DNA from: Closterium sp. Naga37s-1
Lineage: Eukaryota; Streptophyta; Zygnematophyceae; Desmidiales; Closteriaceae
Reading direction: 5' to 3'
Assembly (NCBI GenBank): GCA_947471745.1
Contig: CANJKZ010000409.1
Location: 1,116,001-1,180,000 of the forward strand
DNA length: 64,000 bases
Shown here: in pieces, positions 1 to 11,755 of the stretch
How the letters are laid out: each line of letters begins with the position of its first letter
Position numbering within the stretch: the stretch's first letter is position 1
Made by a program: the position numbers and the translations under genes
Notes under the pieces: model-generated
What the model was told of the DNA's origin: nothing
Seen by the model: only the letters and a program-made list of their open reading frames with translations
Databases searched by the model: none

Positions 1-2569
1 CAGCAGCAGCTCCACCTCCACGGTCCTCAGCACCAGCAGCAGCTCCAACTCCAGGGTCCGCAGCACCAGCAGCAGCTCCGACTCCAGGGTCCGCAGCACC
101 AGCAGCAACTCCAACGCCCGGATCCGCAGCACCAGCCGCACCTCCAGAAGAAGCAGCACCTCCAGCAGCTCCAGCAGCCCCAGCACCAGCAGCACCTCCA
201 GCAGCTCCAGCAGCACCAGCAGTACCACCAGCACCAGCAGCACCTCCAGTAGCGTCAGCAGCACCAGCAGCTCCAGCACCAGCAGTACCTCCAGCAGCGC
301 CAGAAGCACCGCCAGCAGCAGAACCTCCAGCAGCTGGGTCCGCGACACTAGGAGCGCCACTCCGAAGACTGCAGCGCCGTGCGTACCACTCTCGGAGCCG
401 CTGGGGAGAGGGCAGCTCCCGCCTAGGAGGGGAAGCACTAGCACCAGCTCCAGCAGTACTCCTGGCTCCAGAAGCACCTCTCCTGAGGCTGCAGTACTGT
501 AAGTACCACTCACGCAGCTGCTGTGAGGAGAGAGCTCCTCCAGGTGTAGCACTCCCAGGCTCAGCACCTCTAGACTCAGCACCCCCAGACTCAGCACCCG
601 CAGGCTCAGCACCCCCAGGCTCCGCACCCCCAGGCTCAGCACCCCCAGACTCCGCAACCTCAGGCTCCGCACCCCCAGACTCCGCAACCCCAGGCTCCGC
701 ACCCCCAGGCTCCGCACCCCCAGGCTCCGCGTGAACGACTGCTCAATGCCCTGCCCCTGACAGTAGGCCCTCAAGAGGTCGGAGGAAAACTCCCCACCTC
801 TGTCAGAGTGCAGACGCAGGACAGGAAAGTCCGAGTGGAACCTCTCGTTGAGCTGGAGACGGGCAGCGCGGATCCAAGGGATCAAAACATCAGGGACTTC
901 ACCCTTGGTGCGCAAGGGGAAGACCGTGGTGTAGCGCGAGTAGTCGTCAACAACTATCAGGAAGTACCTCTCCTGACCCTGACCACGGACGCGGGCTGGG
1001 CCCCACACGTCCATGTGGAGCGTCTGCAAGGGAGCAGTCGTCGGGGGAAACGAGGAGGAGTGAGGAGCGGCGCGCTGCCGCCCCTCGACACAGGGAAGAC
1101 AGGGAGGAGCAGGCGAGGGTGGGAGGGGAGGGAGAACCCTGGGAAGACCAGAGACAAGGTACCGTTTGTGCATGGCACGAAGGCGCTGCACGGACGGGTG
1201 ACCAAGTCGGTGGTGCCAGAGGACGGTCTCGTGCGCCAGAGAGCGACACGAGCAGGGGGCCGACAGCTGACCTGACGCAGACGCAGAAGCAGCTACCTGA
1301 GGGGACTCAGTGGTCAGTGTGTACAGGTCCGACCCCGGCTGCCGAGTGAAGGTAGCCAGGTGACGGCCCGTCCGAGCACACGTGCAGTGTGTCACGCGCT
1401 CGTAGGCAGGGGTGAACTGGTGAACACCCCCGTCCTGGAGCGCACAACCCGCCACCAAGTTCGTAGAGAACGAGGGGAGGTGGAGACCTGACAGTGTGCC
1501 CGACGGGACCGCAGGACAAGGAAGGACAGTGGAGGAGGTCGCAATGACCGAACCCCCAGAGGGGTCAGCGAGGGAGACAGCAACTGGCCGAGCAAGCGGC
1601 TCAAGGGCAGTGCGGTCACGAAAGAAACAGCGAGAAGCACCTGAGTCCAGAGTGAAGGTGTGCAGTGCCTCAGTCGACTCAGTACCAGGGGGCGCAGACT
1701 CACGAGCACCTAGAGCAGCAGCCTCACCAGCACCTGGGGTAGCAGACACGCGAGTACCGGGAGTGGTAGCCTCACCAGCACCTAGGGCAACAGACGCACT
1801 AGCACCTAGAGCGGCAGCCTCACTCACAGGACACGGCAGCTGCACCTGTCCACTACCAGAAGCTCCCGAACGACGCACTCCAGAGCGACTGCCACTACGG
1901 CCACCCCGACAGCCCCAACTGGCGTACCACTTACGAAGCTGCTGGGGCGAGAGAGGACACGGCAGCTGCACCTGTCCACTACCAGAAGCTCCCAACCGAC
2001 CCACTCCAGAGCGACTACCACTACGGCCACCGCCACAGCCCCAACTAGCGTACCACTCACGAAGCTGCTGGGGCGTGAGGGACTCACGCGCACGGCCCTG
2101 GAGCTGCATCTGGCCACGCCAGGAGCAGCAGTAGCAGCAGTAGCGGCAGTAACAGCAGTAACAGCAGGAGCAGTAGCAGTGGGAGTAGAAAAGGCAGTAG
2201 CAGCAGTAGCAGCGGTAGCAGTGCTGGCAGGGCAATGCTCACCAGTGGTCGGCGCGGCAGGCGCAAGACGGTGACGACAGCGGGGCCGCTACAACTGCAG
2301 GGCGGGGCCGGGCCGCAGCAGGGAGCTCCGCGGCAGCTGCTGCAGGGCGAGGCCGGGCCGCTACGGTAGCTGCTCCAGGTGCCAGGGGCGGCTGCTGCAG
2401 TGGCGGCTGCTCCAGGGGCCAGGGGCGGCTGCTGCAGCGGTGGTTGCTCCAGGGGCCAGGGGCGGCTGCTGCAGGGGCGGCTGCTCCAGGGGCGAGGGGC
2501 GGCTCCTGCAGTGGCGGCTGCTCCAGTGGCCAGGGGCGGCTGCTGCAGGGGCGGCTGCTCCAGAGGCCA

Positions 2570-3010
2570 GGCGCGGATTAGGTCAGGGCGACGCGGCGAG
2601 CAGGGCGACGCGGCGGGCAGGTGGCGACGCCGCGGGCAGGGCGACGCGGCGGGCAGGTGACGACGCCGCGGGCAGGGCGACGCGACGAGCAGGTGACGAC
2701 GCCGCGAGCAGGGCGACGCGGCGAGCAGGTGACGACGCCGCGAGCAGGGCGACGCCGCGAGCAGGTGGCGACGCCGCGGGCAGGGCGACGCGGCGAGCAG
2801 GTGACGACGCCGCGGGCAGGCGACGACGCCGCGGGCAGGCGACGACGCCGCGGGTAGGCGACGACGTCGCGGGCAGGGGCTACGTCGCGGGCAGGCGACG
2901 ACGCCGCAGGCAGGCGACGACGCCGCGGGCAGGCGACGACGCCGCGGGCAGGGGCTACGTCGCGGGCAGGTGACGACGCCGCGGGCAGGCGGCGACGCCG
3001 CGGGCAGGGC
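2570..3010 (-). repeat. GC-rich minisatellite in leader of A
   Basis: Tandem, imperfect units of about 18-20 bp built on GCGGGCAGGCGACGACGCC. It lies between the LTR and the nucleocapsid-like region. Confidence 0.8.
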
Positions 3011-3188
3011 GACGCGGCGGGCGGCGAGAGCCTGCAGGGGCGGCGCGCGGTCGGGCAGAGGCTGCGCGCGGGCCTGTCGAGTCTGCAGGGGCGGCTCTCG
3101 GGCCTGACGGGCCTGCAGAGGCGGCTCGGGGGGGGCCTGACGGGTCTGCAGAGGCGGCTCGGGGGCCTGACGGACCTGCAGGGGCGGC

Positions 3189-3460
3189 TCGAGGGCGCAC
3201 GAGGGCGCTCGAGGGCGCACGAGGGCGCACGAGGGCGCACGAGGGCGCACGAGGGCGCACGAAGGCGCACGAGGGCGCACGAGGGCGCACGAAGGCGCAC
3301 GAGGGCGCACGAGGGCGCACGAAGGCGCACGAAGGCGCACTAGCAGAGAAAGGCGCACGAGGGCGCACGAGGGCGCACGAGGGCGCACGAGGGCGCACGA
3401 AGGCGCACTAGCAGAGAAAGGCGCACGAGGGCGCACGTAAGGTAGGGCGCATGAGGGCGC
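3189..3460 (-). repeat. 10-bp tandem repeat in leader of A
   Basis: About 25 head-to-tail copies of GCGCACGAGG and close variants (GCGCACGAAG). The array sits close to the primer site end of the leader. Confidence 0.85.
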
Positions 3461-3526
3461 TTCTAGCGGAATAGTGGGCCCATAGTAGAAAGCGGTCCTA
3501 GGTAGCAACCTAGGCTCGTGATACCA

Positions 3527-3662
3527 TGTTAGAATCTAGAATAGAACGAGAATGCATGAAACTAGGTAGGAGGGGGATACAAGTAGGAAACCCTAACAAA
3601 GCTGTACCCCCTAAGGCTAAACCCACTATAGCCTACACAATATAAACATATAATGTTTGACA
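3527..3662 (-). repeat. 5' LTR of element A (136 bp)
   Basis: On the minus strand it starts TGTCAAACAT and ends TCTAACA, immediately followed by TGGTATCACGAGC, a primer site of initiator tRNA-Met type. It contains AAACCCTAA (3588-3596). It is similar to the LTRs of B and D but distinct. The partner LTR is outside the window. Confidence 0.85.
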
Positions 3663-3740
3663 TCCTTTGCAAATTTCCCGCGGAGCAAGGCTTCGTCCTA
3701 GCACGTCTTTCTTGGCTGACACGTCGAGAATATATGAATA
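3663..3740. other. 78-bp wedge between elements A and B
   Basis: Sequence belonging to neither LTR. It is bounded by the outer end of A's LTR and the outer end of B's 5' LTR, so it is probably a scrap of the pre-insertion locus. Nothing coding is seen in it. Confidence 0.6.
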
Positions 3741-3875
3741 TGTCAAACATTGTATATGTTTGTGCTGTGTAGGTTGTAGTGGGTTTAGCCTTAGGGGGTA
3801 CAATCTCTAGGGTTTCATACTTGTACTCCCAACTTTCCTAGTTCAATCATTCTTGTTCAGTTCAACATTCTAACA
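3741..3875 (+). repeat. 5' LTR of element B (135 bp)
   Basis: Runs from TGTCAAACAT to TTCTAACA, followed at once by TGGTATC, the start of a primer site of initiator-Met type. It matches 25780-25914 at 132 of 135 positions and carries TAGGGTTT (telo-box) near 3808-3815. Confidence 0.92.
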
Positions 3876-3967
3876 TGGTATCCGACGCCTAGGTCACGAC
3901 CTAGAACCGACGTTGGTTAGGGCCCACCGTTCCGCCGCGCCCTTGCGCGACCGTGTCTGATAGTACC

Positions 3968-4142
3968 TCGCGCCGTCGAGCGCTCTTCCTAGCGCCGTCG
4001 TGCGCCCTTCCTAGCGCCGTCGAGCGCCCTTCCTAGCGCCGTCGTGCGCCCTTCCTAGCGCCGTCGAGCGCCCTTCCTAGCGCCGTCGAGTGCCCTTCCT
4101 AGCGCCGTCGTGCGCCCTTACTAGCGCCGTCGTGCGCCCCTA
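3968..4142 (+). repeat. 22-bp minisatellite in leader of B
   Basis: About eight copies of GCGCCGTCGAGCGCCCTTCC plus TA, with alternating A/T at one site. It lies between the primer site and the coding part. Confidence 0.85.
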
Positions 4143-4341
4143 CCCGTGCCCTCGAGCGCCTACCTACTCGCGCTCTCGAGCGCCTACCTGCCGCCCTGCC
4201 CTGCAGGCCGCGCGCGGGCCTCCTCTGCACCCGCGCAACCGCCCCTGGACCCCGAGGCGCGGCCCCTGGACCCCGCGACGCGTCGCCCCTGACTCGTCGC
4301 GGTGACCCTGCGGGACCCGCGAGTCGCCCCCGCGTCGTCGC

Positions 4342-4470
4342 TGTCGAGACTAGAACGGGTGAAAAGATTGACTAAGGGAAACGAGATACAAGAGGATATA
4401 GCTAACCCTAGGAATATGAAATGGTACACCTAGACTAACAAAAACTAAACATATAAAATATATGTTGACA
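4342..4470 (-). repeat. 3' LTR of element C (129 bp)
   Basis: Identical to 11756-11884. Read on the minus strand it starts TGTCAACATA and ends TCTCGACA, and is preceded by the polypurine tract (plus-strand complement at 4471-4481). Confidence 0.95.
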
Positions 4471-4489
4471 CACCCCCATAGTCTAGGTG

Positions 4490-4757
4490 ACGGCAGTCCT
4501 GTGGAAAGCAACACAAATCTCAGGGTGGGTCTCAAGGACACACACATTCTGAGAGCAAGCAAGGGTCACGTGACCGGTCAGCAAGAACAAGCAAGGGTCA
4601 CAAGACCAATCCACAAGAACAAGACAAATCTCAGGGTGGAGCTCAAAGTCACCACACGCTCCGAGAGCAAGCAAGAGGCCACAAGGCCAGTCCACATGCA
4701 GGTATATAGCAAATATAATGAGATGCAAGAGTACAAGACAAGCAGGACAAAGCATCT
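4490..4757 (-). other. Element C 3' untranslated module with hairpins
   Basis: Minus-strand stretch between RNase H and the PPT. Three 12-nt self-pairing sites are visible on the plus strand: GGCCACAAGGCC (4677-4688), GGTCACAAGACC (4596-4607) and the perfect palindrome GGTCACGTGACC (4564-4575). The first two read GGCCTTGTGGCC and GGTCTTGTGACC on the element's own strand, exactly the pair seen in E and F. Confidence 0.6.
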
Positions 4758-7250
4758 CTACGTAAGCAAGTGAGGACGGGCAGGCACAAGGCCAAGCTGG
4801 GTGCAGAAACGCTGGTGGTCACAAGGCGGCAACGCCTTGGTGAAGATATCTGCCGTGTTGGCCTCAGAGACCACGCGTCGTACGAGTGCCTGGCCACGCT
4901 GCTGCAACTCACGCAGAAGGAAGTAACGAAGCTGGATGTGCTTCGACTTCCCAACCAGTCGGGGCTCCTCACACAACAGGACAGCAGACCTGTTGTCGGC
5001 GAACAAGACTGGGGGAGAGCGAGGCCGCTCACCAAGGTCGGTGAGAAGGAAAGACAGCCAGCGAAGCTCCTGAGCGGCCATGGCCGCAGCGTACACCTCT
5101 GCCTCACAGCTGGAACCGGAGACGGACGACGCCCGAGTCGACCGCCACGAAACAGCACCTGTCCCGAGGCTAAAGGAGTACCCCTGTGTAGACCGACGCG
5201 TCTCCGCGTCGTCGGCCCACGACGAGTCCGAGTAACCTGTGAGTGTAACTGGCTGCTTCCCTCCAAGGACAAGTCCCATGCCTGATGTACTCACCACATA
5301 CTTCGCCACCCTCTTAGCAGCGTACCAGTGGGACGGTCGGTGTCTCCCAGGCGCAACAAAGCGCGCAAGGACGCTAAGAGGGTAAGCTAGGTCTGGGCGA
5401 GTACATGTCATCAGGTACATGAGACAACCCACCAGCTCAGGATATGGACCACTGGGCTCAAATGACTCGTCCGAAGGTGGAGCCGTGAGCCCATGATCCA
5501 CACCAAGAGGGGTGAGCTGTACCTTGGAGAACGGGAAGCGAAACCGCGTGAGGATCTGCTCGACCATATGCGACTGCGTCAGCGTAATGGTGCGAGCTGC
5601 CCTGTCCCTAGTGATCTGCAGGCCAAGGTAGTGATGCAGCTCACCAAGGTCAGTGCAAGTGTGTCTCCTCTGCAGTTCCTCCTTCACGGAGGCCAGTGCG
5701 TGTCGGTCGGGAGTGGCGAAGACCAGGTCGTCAACGTAAACAAGAACAAAGAACGGGGTCGAGCCACGGCGGACGAACAGTGACGGGTCGGCAGACGACG
5801 GAAAGAAGTCAAGCGCTGCAAGGGTCGAGCGAAGTGTGTCGTGCCACTCACGTGGAGCCTGACGCAGGCCGTAGACTGGTCGACGCAGCTGCCACTGGGT
5901 CCCAGGTGGGAAAGAGCCAGTGAAGCCAGGCGGGCGACGCAGCCAGATCTGCTCGTGCAGGCTCCCCTGAAGGAACGCGGTGGAAAAGTCTAGAGAGTGC
6001 AACTCGTAGTCGCGCTGGGCTGCAATGTGCAGCAACACCCGAAGAGTACTCATCTTCGGGGTGGGAGCGAAGGTCTGGAAGAAGTCCACCCCCGCTCGCT
6101 GACTGAAGCCTCTCGCCACATAGCGCGCCTTGAACACTGGTGGTGATCCAGGCGGCCGCTTCACCTTGTAGAGCCATCGGCCACTGACGACGTTCGTCCC
6201 AGGTGGTGGGACTGCGTCGACGTAAGTGCCTGTGGACCTATAAGATGCCATCTCTGCCTCCTCAGCTGCTATCCAGTACGAGGCCCAAGGTCCCGAGACC
6301 GCCTCAGCGTGAGTGCGAGGGATCGGAATGTCAAGAGCGTCTGGATCCCCCTCAGGGGCAAGCAGCATGGCGCAGAGATGAGGAACAGCGGCCGCAAGGA
6401 AACCAAGCTCAAACTGCCTGTCCTCCAGGACCTCCAAGGGAAAGACAGGAGCACCCCCAGAGGACGGAGAACGAGCAGCGGCACTCACCAGGTGAGCGGC
6501 GTAGTCAAGGCGGTGGGAAGAGGCAAAGTCAGCGACAGTGGTAACAAGTGCTGAGACAGACGACAAGGGTGCAGTCGGGTGAGTGACCAACGCGGACAAA
6601 ACACGGGAGACAACAGGACGGGAGGCACGAAGGTAGTCGGACAACGGGTCGTGAAGCACAGTGAGGGACGACTCAGGGGGCTGTGGAAGGACGGGAGGAG
6701 GTGGAACACGAGAGCGAAGAACGAGGTGGAACGGACCGTCTGCACGGTAACGGGACCGACGACGCTCAGGGGACACAGCACGACTGAGGGGAGAACGACG
6801 AGTCCACTGGGACGAGGAAAGGGACTCAACAGGGGGAACAGGAGGGGACGGTAGGGGACCACGAACAAAGCGTGCAGGTGATGGGTCGGGGAGGTCGCGT
6901 AGTCGCAGTCGGTGCTGCTCCGCCTCCTCTGGCGTCTGCTGCGACGGTACCGGCCCCTGCTGCTGCTCCTGTGGCTCCGCCTCTGCCCTCTCCTGCTGCG
7001 ACTGCAGCTGCACCCGCTGCTGGGACCGGGACTCCTCCTCTACTCTCTCCTGCTGGGTCTGTAACTGCACCTGCTGCTGCGGATGGGACTCCTGCTCTAC
7101 CCTCTCCTGGTGCGGCGGTGACTGCTCCTCTACTCGCTCCTGCCGGGTCTGTAACTGCACCTGCTGCTGCGGGTGGGACTCCTGCTCTACCCTCTCCTGG
7201 TGCGGCCGTGACTCCTCCTCTACCCTCTCCTGCTGCGGCTGTGACTCCTC
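4758..7250 (-). CDS. Element C RT-RNase H part (fossil)
   Basis: Begins in a Glu/Gln-rich, coiled-coil-like stretch with repeated QQERVEEES units, then a Pro-rich segment, the reverse transcriptase (about 5480-6250) with the [12 protein letters not shown] finger motif and catalytic YVDDLVFAT, and RNase H (about 4800-5230) with SDSSWADD, SCEAEVYA and ADNRSAVLLC boxes. It ends TKALPP...LGLVPARPHLLT, the family's usual C terminus. It is the second half of the copia polyprotein. Confidence 0.88.
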   Translation of the reverse strand, partial: EESQPQQERVEEESRPHQERVEQESHPQQQVQLQTRQERVEEQSPPHQERVEQESHPQQQVQLQTQQERVEEESRSQQRVQLQSQQERAEAEPQEQQQGPVPSQQTPEEAEQHRLRLRDLPDPSPARFVRGPLPSPPVPPVESLSSSQWTRRSPLSRAVSPERRRSRYRADGPFHLVLRSRVPPPPVLPQPPESSLTVLHDPLSDYLRASRPVVSRVLSALVTHPTAPLSSVSALVTTVADFASSHRLDYAAHLVSAAARSPSSGGAPVFPLEVLEDRQFELGFLAAAVPHLCAMLLAPEGDPDALDIPIPRTHAEAVSGPWASYWIAAEEAEMASYRSTGTYVDAVPPPGTNVVSGRWLYKVKRPPGSPPVFKARYVARGFSQRAGVDFFQTFAPTPKMSTLRVLLHIAAQRDYELHSLDFSTAFLQGSLHEQIWLRRPPGFTGSFPPGTQWQLRRPVYGLRQAPREWHDTLRSTLAALDFFPSSADPSLFVRRGSTPFFVLVYVDDLVFATPDRHALASVKEELQRRHTCTDLGELHHYLGLQITRDRAARTITLTQSHMVEQILTRFRFPFSKVQLTPLGVDHGLTAPPSDESFEPSGPYPELVGCLMYLMTCTRPDLAYPLSVLARFVAPGRHRPSHWYAAKRVAKYVVSTSGMGLVLGGKQPVTLTGYSDSSWADDAETRRSTQGYSFSLGTGAVSWRSTRASSVSGSSCEAEVYAAAMAAQELRWLSFLLTDLGERPRSPPVLFADNRSAVLLCEEPRLVGKSKHIQLRYFLLRELQQRGQALVRRVVSEANTADIFTKALPPCDHQRFCTQLGLVPARPHLLT

Positions 7251-7399
7251 CTCTACTCTCTCGTGCTGCTGCTGCTGCTGCTGCTGTGCCCTCTCAAACC
7301 GCGCACGCTCCTCCCTCTCCAACTAGAAGAGACGCTGCTCACGGGTCAGGAAACGTACAGTGCGCGGTGTAGGCGCCACAGTGCCAGTGCCTCCAGCTC

Positions 7400-10300
7400 C
7401 AGCACCCCCAGAACCAACACCTCCACCGTCGACACCCCCGGAGCCTCCAGTGCCTCCCGCAGTAGCACCCCCGGGCTCCGCAGAAACCAGCCGCAGAGAA
7501 GAACGAGGAGGGAACTGCGGGACGGACGGGAAGCCAGGGGGTGACGCGGGGCGAGGCCGCCGGCTCGAGGCTGCCGTGTCCTCCACGGGAGTGACCTCCA
7601 CACCCACAACCCCTGCACCCCCAGAGCCGACACCACCAGCTCCTGCAGCCCCAGTACCCTCACCCTCCGCAACTGCACCTCCCGCACCCTCAAACACGAC
7701 ACGGACTGGACGTTGCGGGGGGGACGACTGCGGAGTGACGTGCGACACACCTGACGGGGCAGGACGCGAAGGGGGGGGGGCTACCGGGGCGACTGGGGGG
7801 GGCTCAAGGGTGAGGAACAGCGGGGGGGAAAAGGCCTCAGTACCTCGGTGGGGGCGACTCCTGTAGTAACAGACAGACTCGTCGAACGTGACGTCCTGAG
7901 AAGCGAAGAACTGGTAGGTGGCCGGGTCGTAGAACAACCAGCCGGAGGCGTCCAAAGGGAAACCAAGAAAGACGCAGGCACGGGTGCGCGGAGACAACTT
8001 GTTCGCGCCAGGGGCGCGAACGTGAGCCAGAGAGCCCCAGACACGGAAGTCAGCTGCTACGCCCGGAGAACCTGTCCAAAGGGAGACCGGCGTCACCCGT
8101 GGCCGTGCGTCACTAGGCCACAGGTTCAGCTGGTGCGCGGCGTAGCGGACTGCCTGGGGCCACAAGAACTGGGGGGCACCGGCATGGCACATGGAGGTCC
8201 GGGCAACCTCCATGACCAGGCCGATGCAACGCTCGGCTACCCCATTCTGCTGCGGCGAGGCTGGTAACGTGTAAGACTGGATAATCCCCCGACCCTGACA
8301 GAACGTCTCCAGTCGAGTGGAAGAGAACTCACCACCACGATCCGAGTGTAGACGGAGCCCACACAGGCCCTGGGCGCCACCCCTCGCTAGTAGCCACGGC
8401 TCGAGGACGGTAGGCACGTCGGCCTTCCGTCGCAAAGGGAAAACCGTGGTGTAGCGGGAGTAGTCGTCCACCACAATCAGGAAGTAGCGCTCCTGACGTG
8501 GGCCAAGGACCGGGGAGGGGCCCCAGACGTCCAAGTGCAGGGTCTGGAAGGGAGACGTGGTGGGGGGGAACGAGGAGGAGTGAGGGGCAGCGCGCTGCCG
8601 ACCCTCGACGCAAGGAGTGCACGGCGGCGCTGGAGAGCGGGGAAGCGGGGCAAGCGACGCTGGGAGACCTGAGACCAGACGGTGACGTGCCATCCTACTG
8701 AGACGTGGGAACGACGGGTGACCTAGACGGTGGTGCCAGAGGACCGACGGGTGGGTGAGGGACCGACAGTCACACGACACAGCGGCTACCTGACCTGACC
8801 TGACCAGACCTGACCCAGTGTGGTGGGACCCGGTGTGTAGTGAGTACAGACCAGAGCCCGGCTCCCTGCGAAAGGTGGCCAGAGGGGCCCCAGTGGTACC
8901 GACTGTGCAGGAGGCAACTGACTCCTCTAAGGGAAAAGTGGTGACTACTCCGAGGTCGTGGAGGTGGCTGACACCCACCAGGTTCCTAGAGAACGAGGGG
9001 GTGTAGTAACCTGTAAGGACCCCAGAGGGAGCAGCCGGACACGGGAGAGTGGTGGTGCTGCAAGCAACCACAGGTCCCACAGAGGGGTCGGCCAAGGCAA
9101 CAGTGACGGGGGTGCGTAGTGGTGTGAGGTCGGCGCGGTCACGAAAGAAACAGCTGGACGCCCCAGAGTCGAGTGTGAACGACAGGGACGCAGTCTCGGT
9201 GGTCGAACCTGGACAAGCTACGCTAGCAGGGAAAGCACTAGCAACCTCTACAGCACCTAAGCTAGAGAAACAGGAATAGTACGCAAAATCATCAACAATA
9301 GAGTCATCGGCATACATCACAGACATAGAACGCACAGCCTCATCTAACTGAGGTGCAGTCATGCTATACAACTGCGGGCCAACAGAACGAGCCAGTGAGG
9401 CCCAATCGGGGACAGTGCGGGTGGGGCCAAACTGCGCACGGTAGCGGTCAGTGAGCTGTGCAAAGCACTGACCCGGGGGGTGGAAGCGGCCACAAGGGTA
9501 GCCTCCACGCGGCCCAGTCAGCACCCTATACTGGCAGGGGGGGTGCTGGGCTGGACCACGCGACGTCCAGCTGGGCGGGCCGCTGCTGCTGACAGAGCTC
9601 CCGGGTCCAGGGGACCTCCACTGCTGCTGCGGCGTCTGCTGGCGCTGGCCCTGGAACTGCTGCTGCCGCTGCTGCTGTGGCTGCTGCTGGTGAGGCTGCT
9701 GCTGCTGGGGGGCCCCACTACCTCCACCTCCACTGCCTCCTCCTCCGCCTCCTCCACCACTCCCACCCCCTCCACCTCCTCCACCACCACCCCCTACGCC
9801 ACCTCCACCACCGCCCCCTCCGCCACCCCCACCACCGCCCCCTCCGCCACCCCCACCACTGCCACCACCTCCTCCCTTCTTACCCCCCTTCTTGCCCCCT
9901 TTATTGCCAAGGGCAACGGCTGCCACCTCTGGTACAGTGGCAACAGACGCCGAATCGACAGGGGAAGCTAGGAAGGACGGAGCACATCCCTCAAAGATGG
10001 GGGGGAGGGCAGTACCGGAGGCAGCAGCAAGGGAACGGGCAAGGTCCTCAACAGCAGTGAGCCTCTTCTCAAAGAGGTCAATGGTGAGGGACATGGGGTT
10101 AACAGTGAGAAAGTGGTCACGGGCTGTAGCAAAACGGTCAGGGAGGCGGGTGGACAGCAGGTACAGTGTCATCCACATCGGGGGGGTGTTGGCGACAAGT
10201 AGGGCATCATCAGGGGCAGCAGAACGGAGCTGGGCATCAAGCGAGCGCAAGTGCAGCACAAGGTCAGGGACGCGGTGAAACGAGGGCAGGTCAGGAAATA

Positions 10301-10700
10301 GGAAGGGCAGTACAAGCCGACCGAGGGAAGCAGTGGTTGGGGTGGAATAACGTTTGACGACAGCATCAAACAGGCCCTTGGCCGTCACCTCCTGCTCGAA
10401 GTGCTGCTGCTCTGTCAGGGGCAGGAGATCGGTGATGGCGAGCACTGTGGCGTCGTCCCGCGCCGCCCACCGACTGGCCGCCAGCTGCAGCTTCTCAAAG
10501 CGAGCTTCCTCTTCGTCCGACGGGGAGGAACCTAAGGGGTCGGGTTCCTTCGGGGCTACGAGTTTGCCCGTGGCATGGTCCAGAAGGCGAACGTCGTTCT
10601 CGATCCTACTCCCTAGGAAAAGCTTGAGTTTGCGGAGCCATCCTGGGAAGTCTACCGGCCTACCCTCAGGATCAAACGTGAGAATACGAGAAGTGGCCAT
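7400..10700 (-). CDS. Element C gag-PR-IN part (fossil)
   Basis: The chosen start is the ATG at 10700, which begins MATSRILTFDPEGRPVDFPGW, the usual opening of copia-type UBN2 capsid proteins. Domains in order: capsid (residues 1-210 or so), a long poly-Gly tract (about 270-330), Gln/Pro-rich stretch, zinc knuckle C-X13-C-X3-H-X4-C (about 385-410), aspartic protease with TLDSGASSCFFRD (about 497), GAG-pre-integrase WHHRLGHPS (about 660), integrase with [10 protein letters not shown] and PQQNGVAER boxes (about 715-900), then a Gly/Pro-rich linker. The protein would assemble virus-like particles, cleave itself and integrate cDNA. Confidence 0.88.
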
Positions 10701-10879
10701 GGGAGGAGGCCCTGGCGCGAGGGCAATGAACGGGCACGCTCGGGTGGGGTCTAGTACGTTTGAGAGCGGTACCAGGTGGTTCAGTGAGGTGGATAGCGGC
10801 TGGTTACTGGTGTGGTGACGGGAACGGGTGGGGCAGCAGCTCTGGCTGGTACAGGTGGGGCAGTGGGTGCAGTTCTGTG

Positions 10880-11135
10880 CGGTGCTGCGTGGTTCTGTGC
10901 AGTTCTGCCCTGTTCAGTGCGGTGCTGCACGGTTCTGTGCGAGGGAGAGTACCGGGTGGGGTAGCAGCTCTGGCTAGTGTGGGTGGGTCAGCAGGTAAGG
11001 TTCTGGGCGGCGCCGCACGATTCTGTGCTGTTCTGCGCAGTTCTGTGCGGTTCTGCCCGGTTCTGCGCGGTTCTGCACGGTTCAGTGCGGTTCTGCCCGG
11101 TTCTGCGCGGTTCTGCACGGTTCAGTGCGGTGGAG
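10880..11135 (-). repeat. Short tandem repeat in leader of C
   Basis: Imperfect 10-11-bp units on the theme GGTTCTGCGC / GGTTCTGCAC / GGTTCAGTGC (plus strand), with larger about 180-bp repeats that each include GTAGCAGCTCTGGCTGGT. Confidence 0.75.
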
Positions 11136-11755
11136 AGTACGGGGTGGGGTAGCAGCTCTGGCTGGTGCGGATGGGTCAGCAGGTAAGGTTCTGGGCGGTG
11201 TCGCACGGTTCTGTGCGTTTCTACGCGGTGCTGTACGGTTCTGGGCGGGGGAGAGTAACTGGTGGGGCGGCTGGGACGGGTGGTACAGCGGGCACCAGGT
11301 GGGTCAGCGGGGACGGGTGAGACGGTACCGCAGCTGGCGGGCTGTGCGTGCGTGCGGCTATTGCTGCGCGTGCGTGCAGCTATGGCCGCGCGTGCATGCT
11401 GCTAATGCCGCGCGTGCGTGCTCCTAATGCCGCGCGTGCGTACGGCTAATGCTGCACGTGCGTGCGGCTAATGCTGCGCGTGCGCGCGGTCGCATGTGCG
11501 GCTACGACTGCACGTGCGCATGGGCCTGCTGCGCGCTAGCGGGCTGGCGAGCTACGCACGGGGCAGAAAACGGGTGAGGCGCGGGTGAAAAAAAAAACGG
11601 GTGACGCTCTGGGCTAAACGGATGACGCGCTCAGGGCACTACGGGTGACGCGCGAGCTAAGGGGGGGGTAGCAGGGCGCTTCGGGTATTAAGTGGCTACG
11701 TTCCTAGGTCGGGGCACGGGGCGGTGGGCCCATAGGGTCGACTAGCTCTATACCA

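Larger units (their letters stand above)
1..3662 (-). mobile_element. Element A: Ty1/copia fossil, 5' part, runs off the left edge
   Basis: An LTR retrotransposon of the Ty1/copia superfamily read on the minus strand. Parts seen from its 5' end (right) to the left: LTR (3527-3662), a primer site of initiator-Met type just inside it, a long GC-rich repetitive leader (about 2130-3500), a nucleocapsid-like stretch (about 1750-2120), an aspartic protease region around the TLDSG-type motif (about 1440-1700), GAG-pre-integrase (about 1100-1260), part of the integrase (about 740-1060), and the Gly/Ala/Pro-rich linker that precedes RT (1-730). RT and RNase H would lie outside the window. The order PR-IN-RT defines copia. 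No UBN2-like capsid domain is recognisable. It is broken, with several breaks. Closest relatives in the window are B and D. Confidence 0.85.

Noticed and set aside
2084-3508. 474-codon Pro/Arg/Ala-rich frame on the minus strand
   Set aside because: It is the GC-rich minisatellite leader of element A. The repeats give open frames in several phases, and the sequence has no domain.
9480-9971. Plus-strand frame rich in Ser/Thr/Leu opposite element C gag
   Set aside because: Antisense shadow of the poly-Gly and Gln-rich stretch of C gag.
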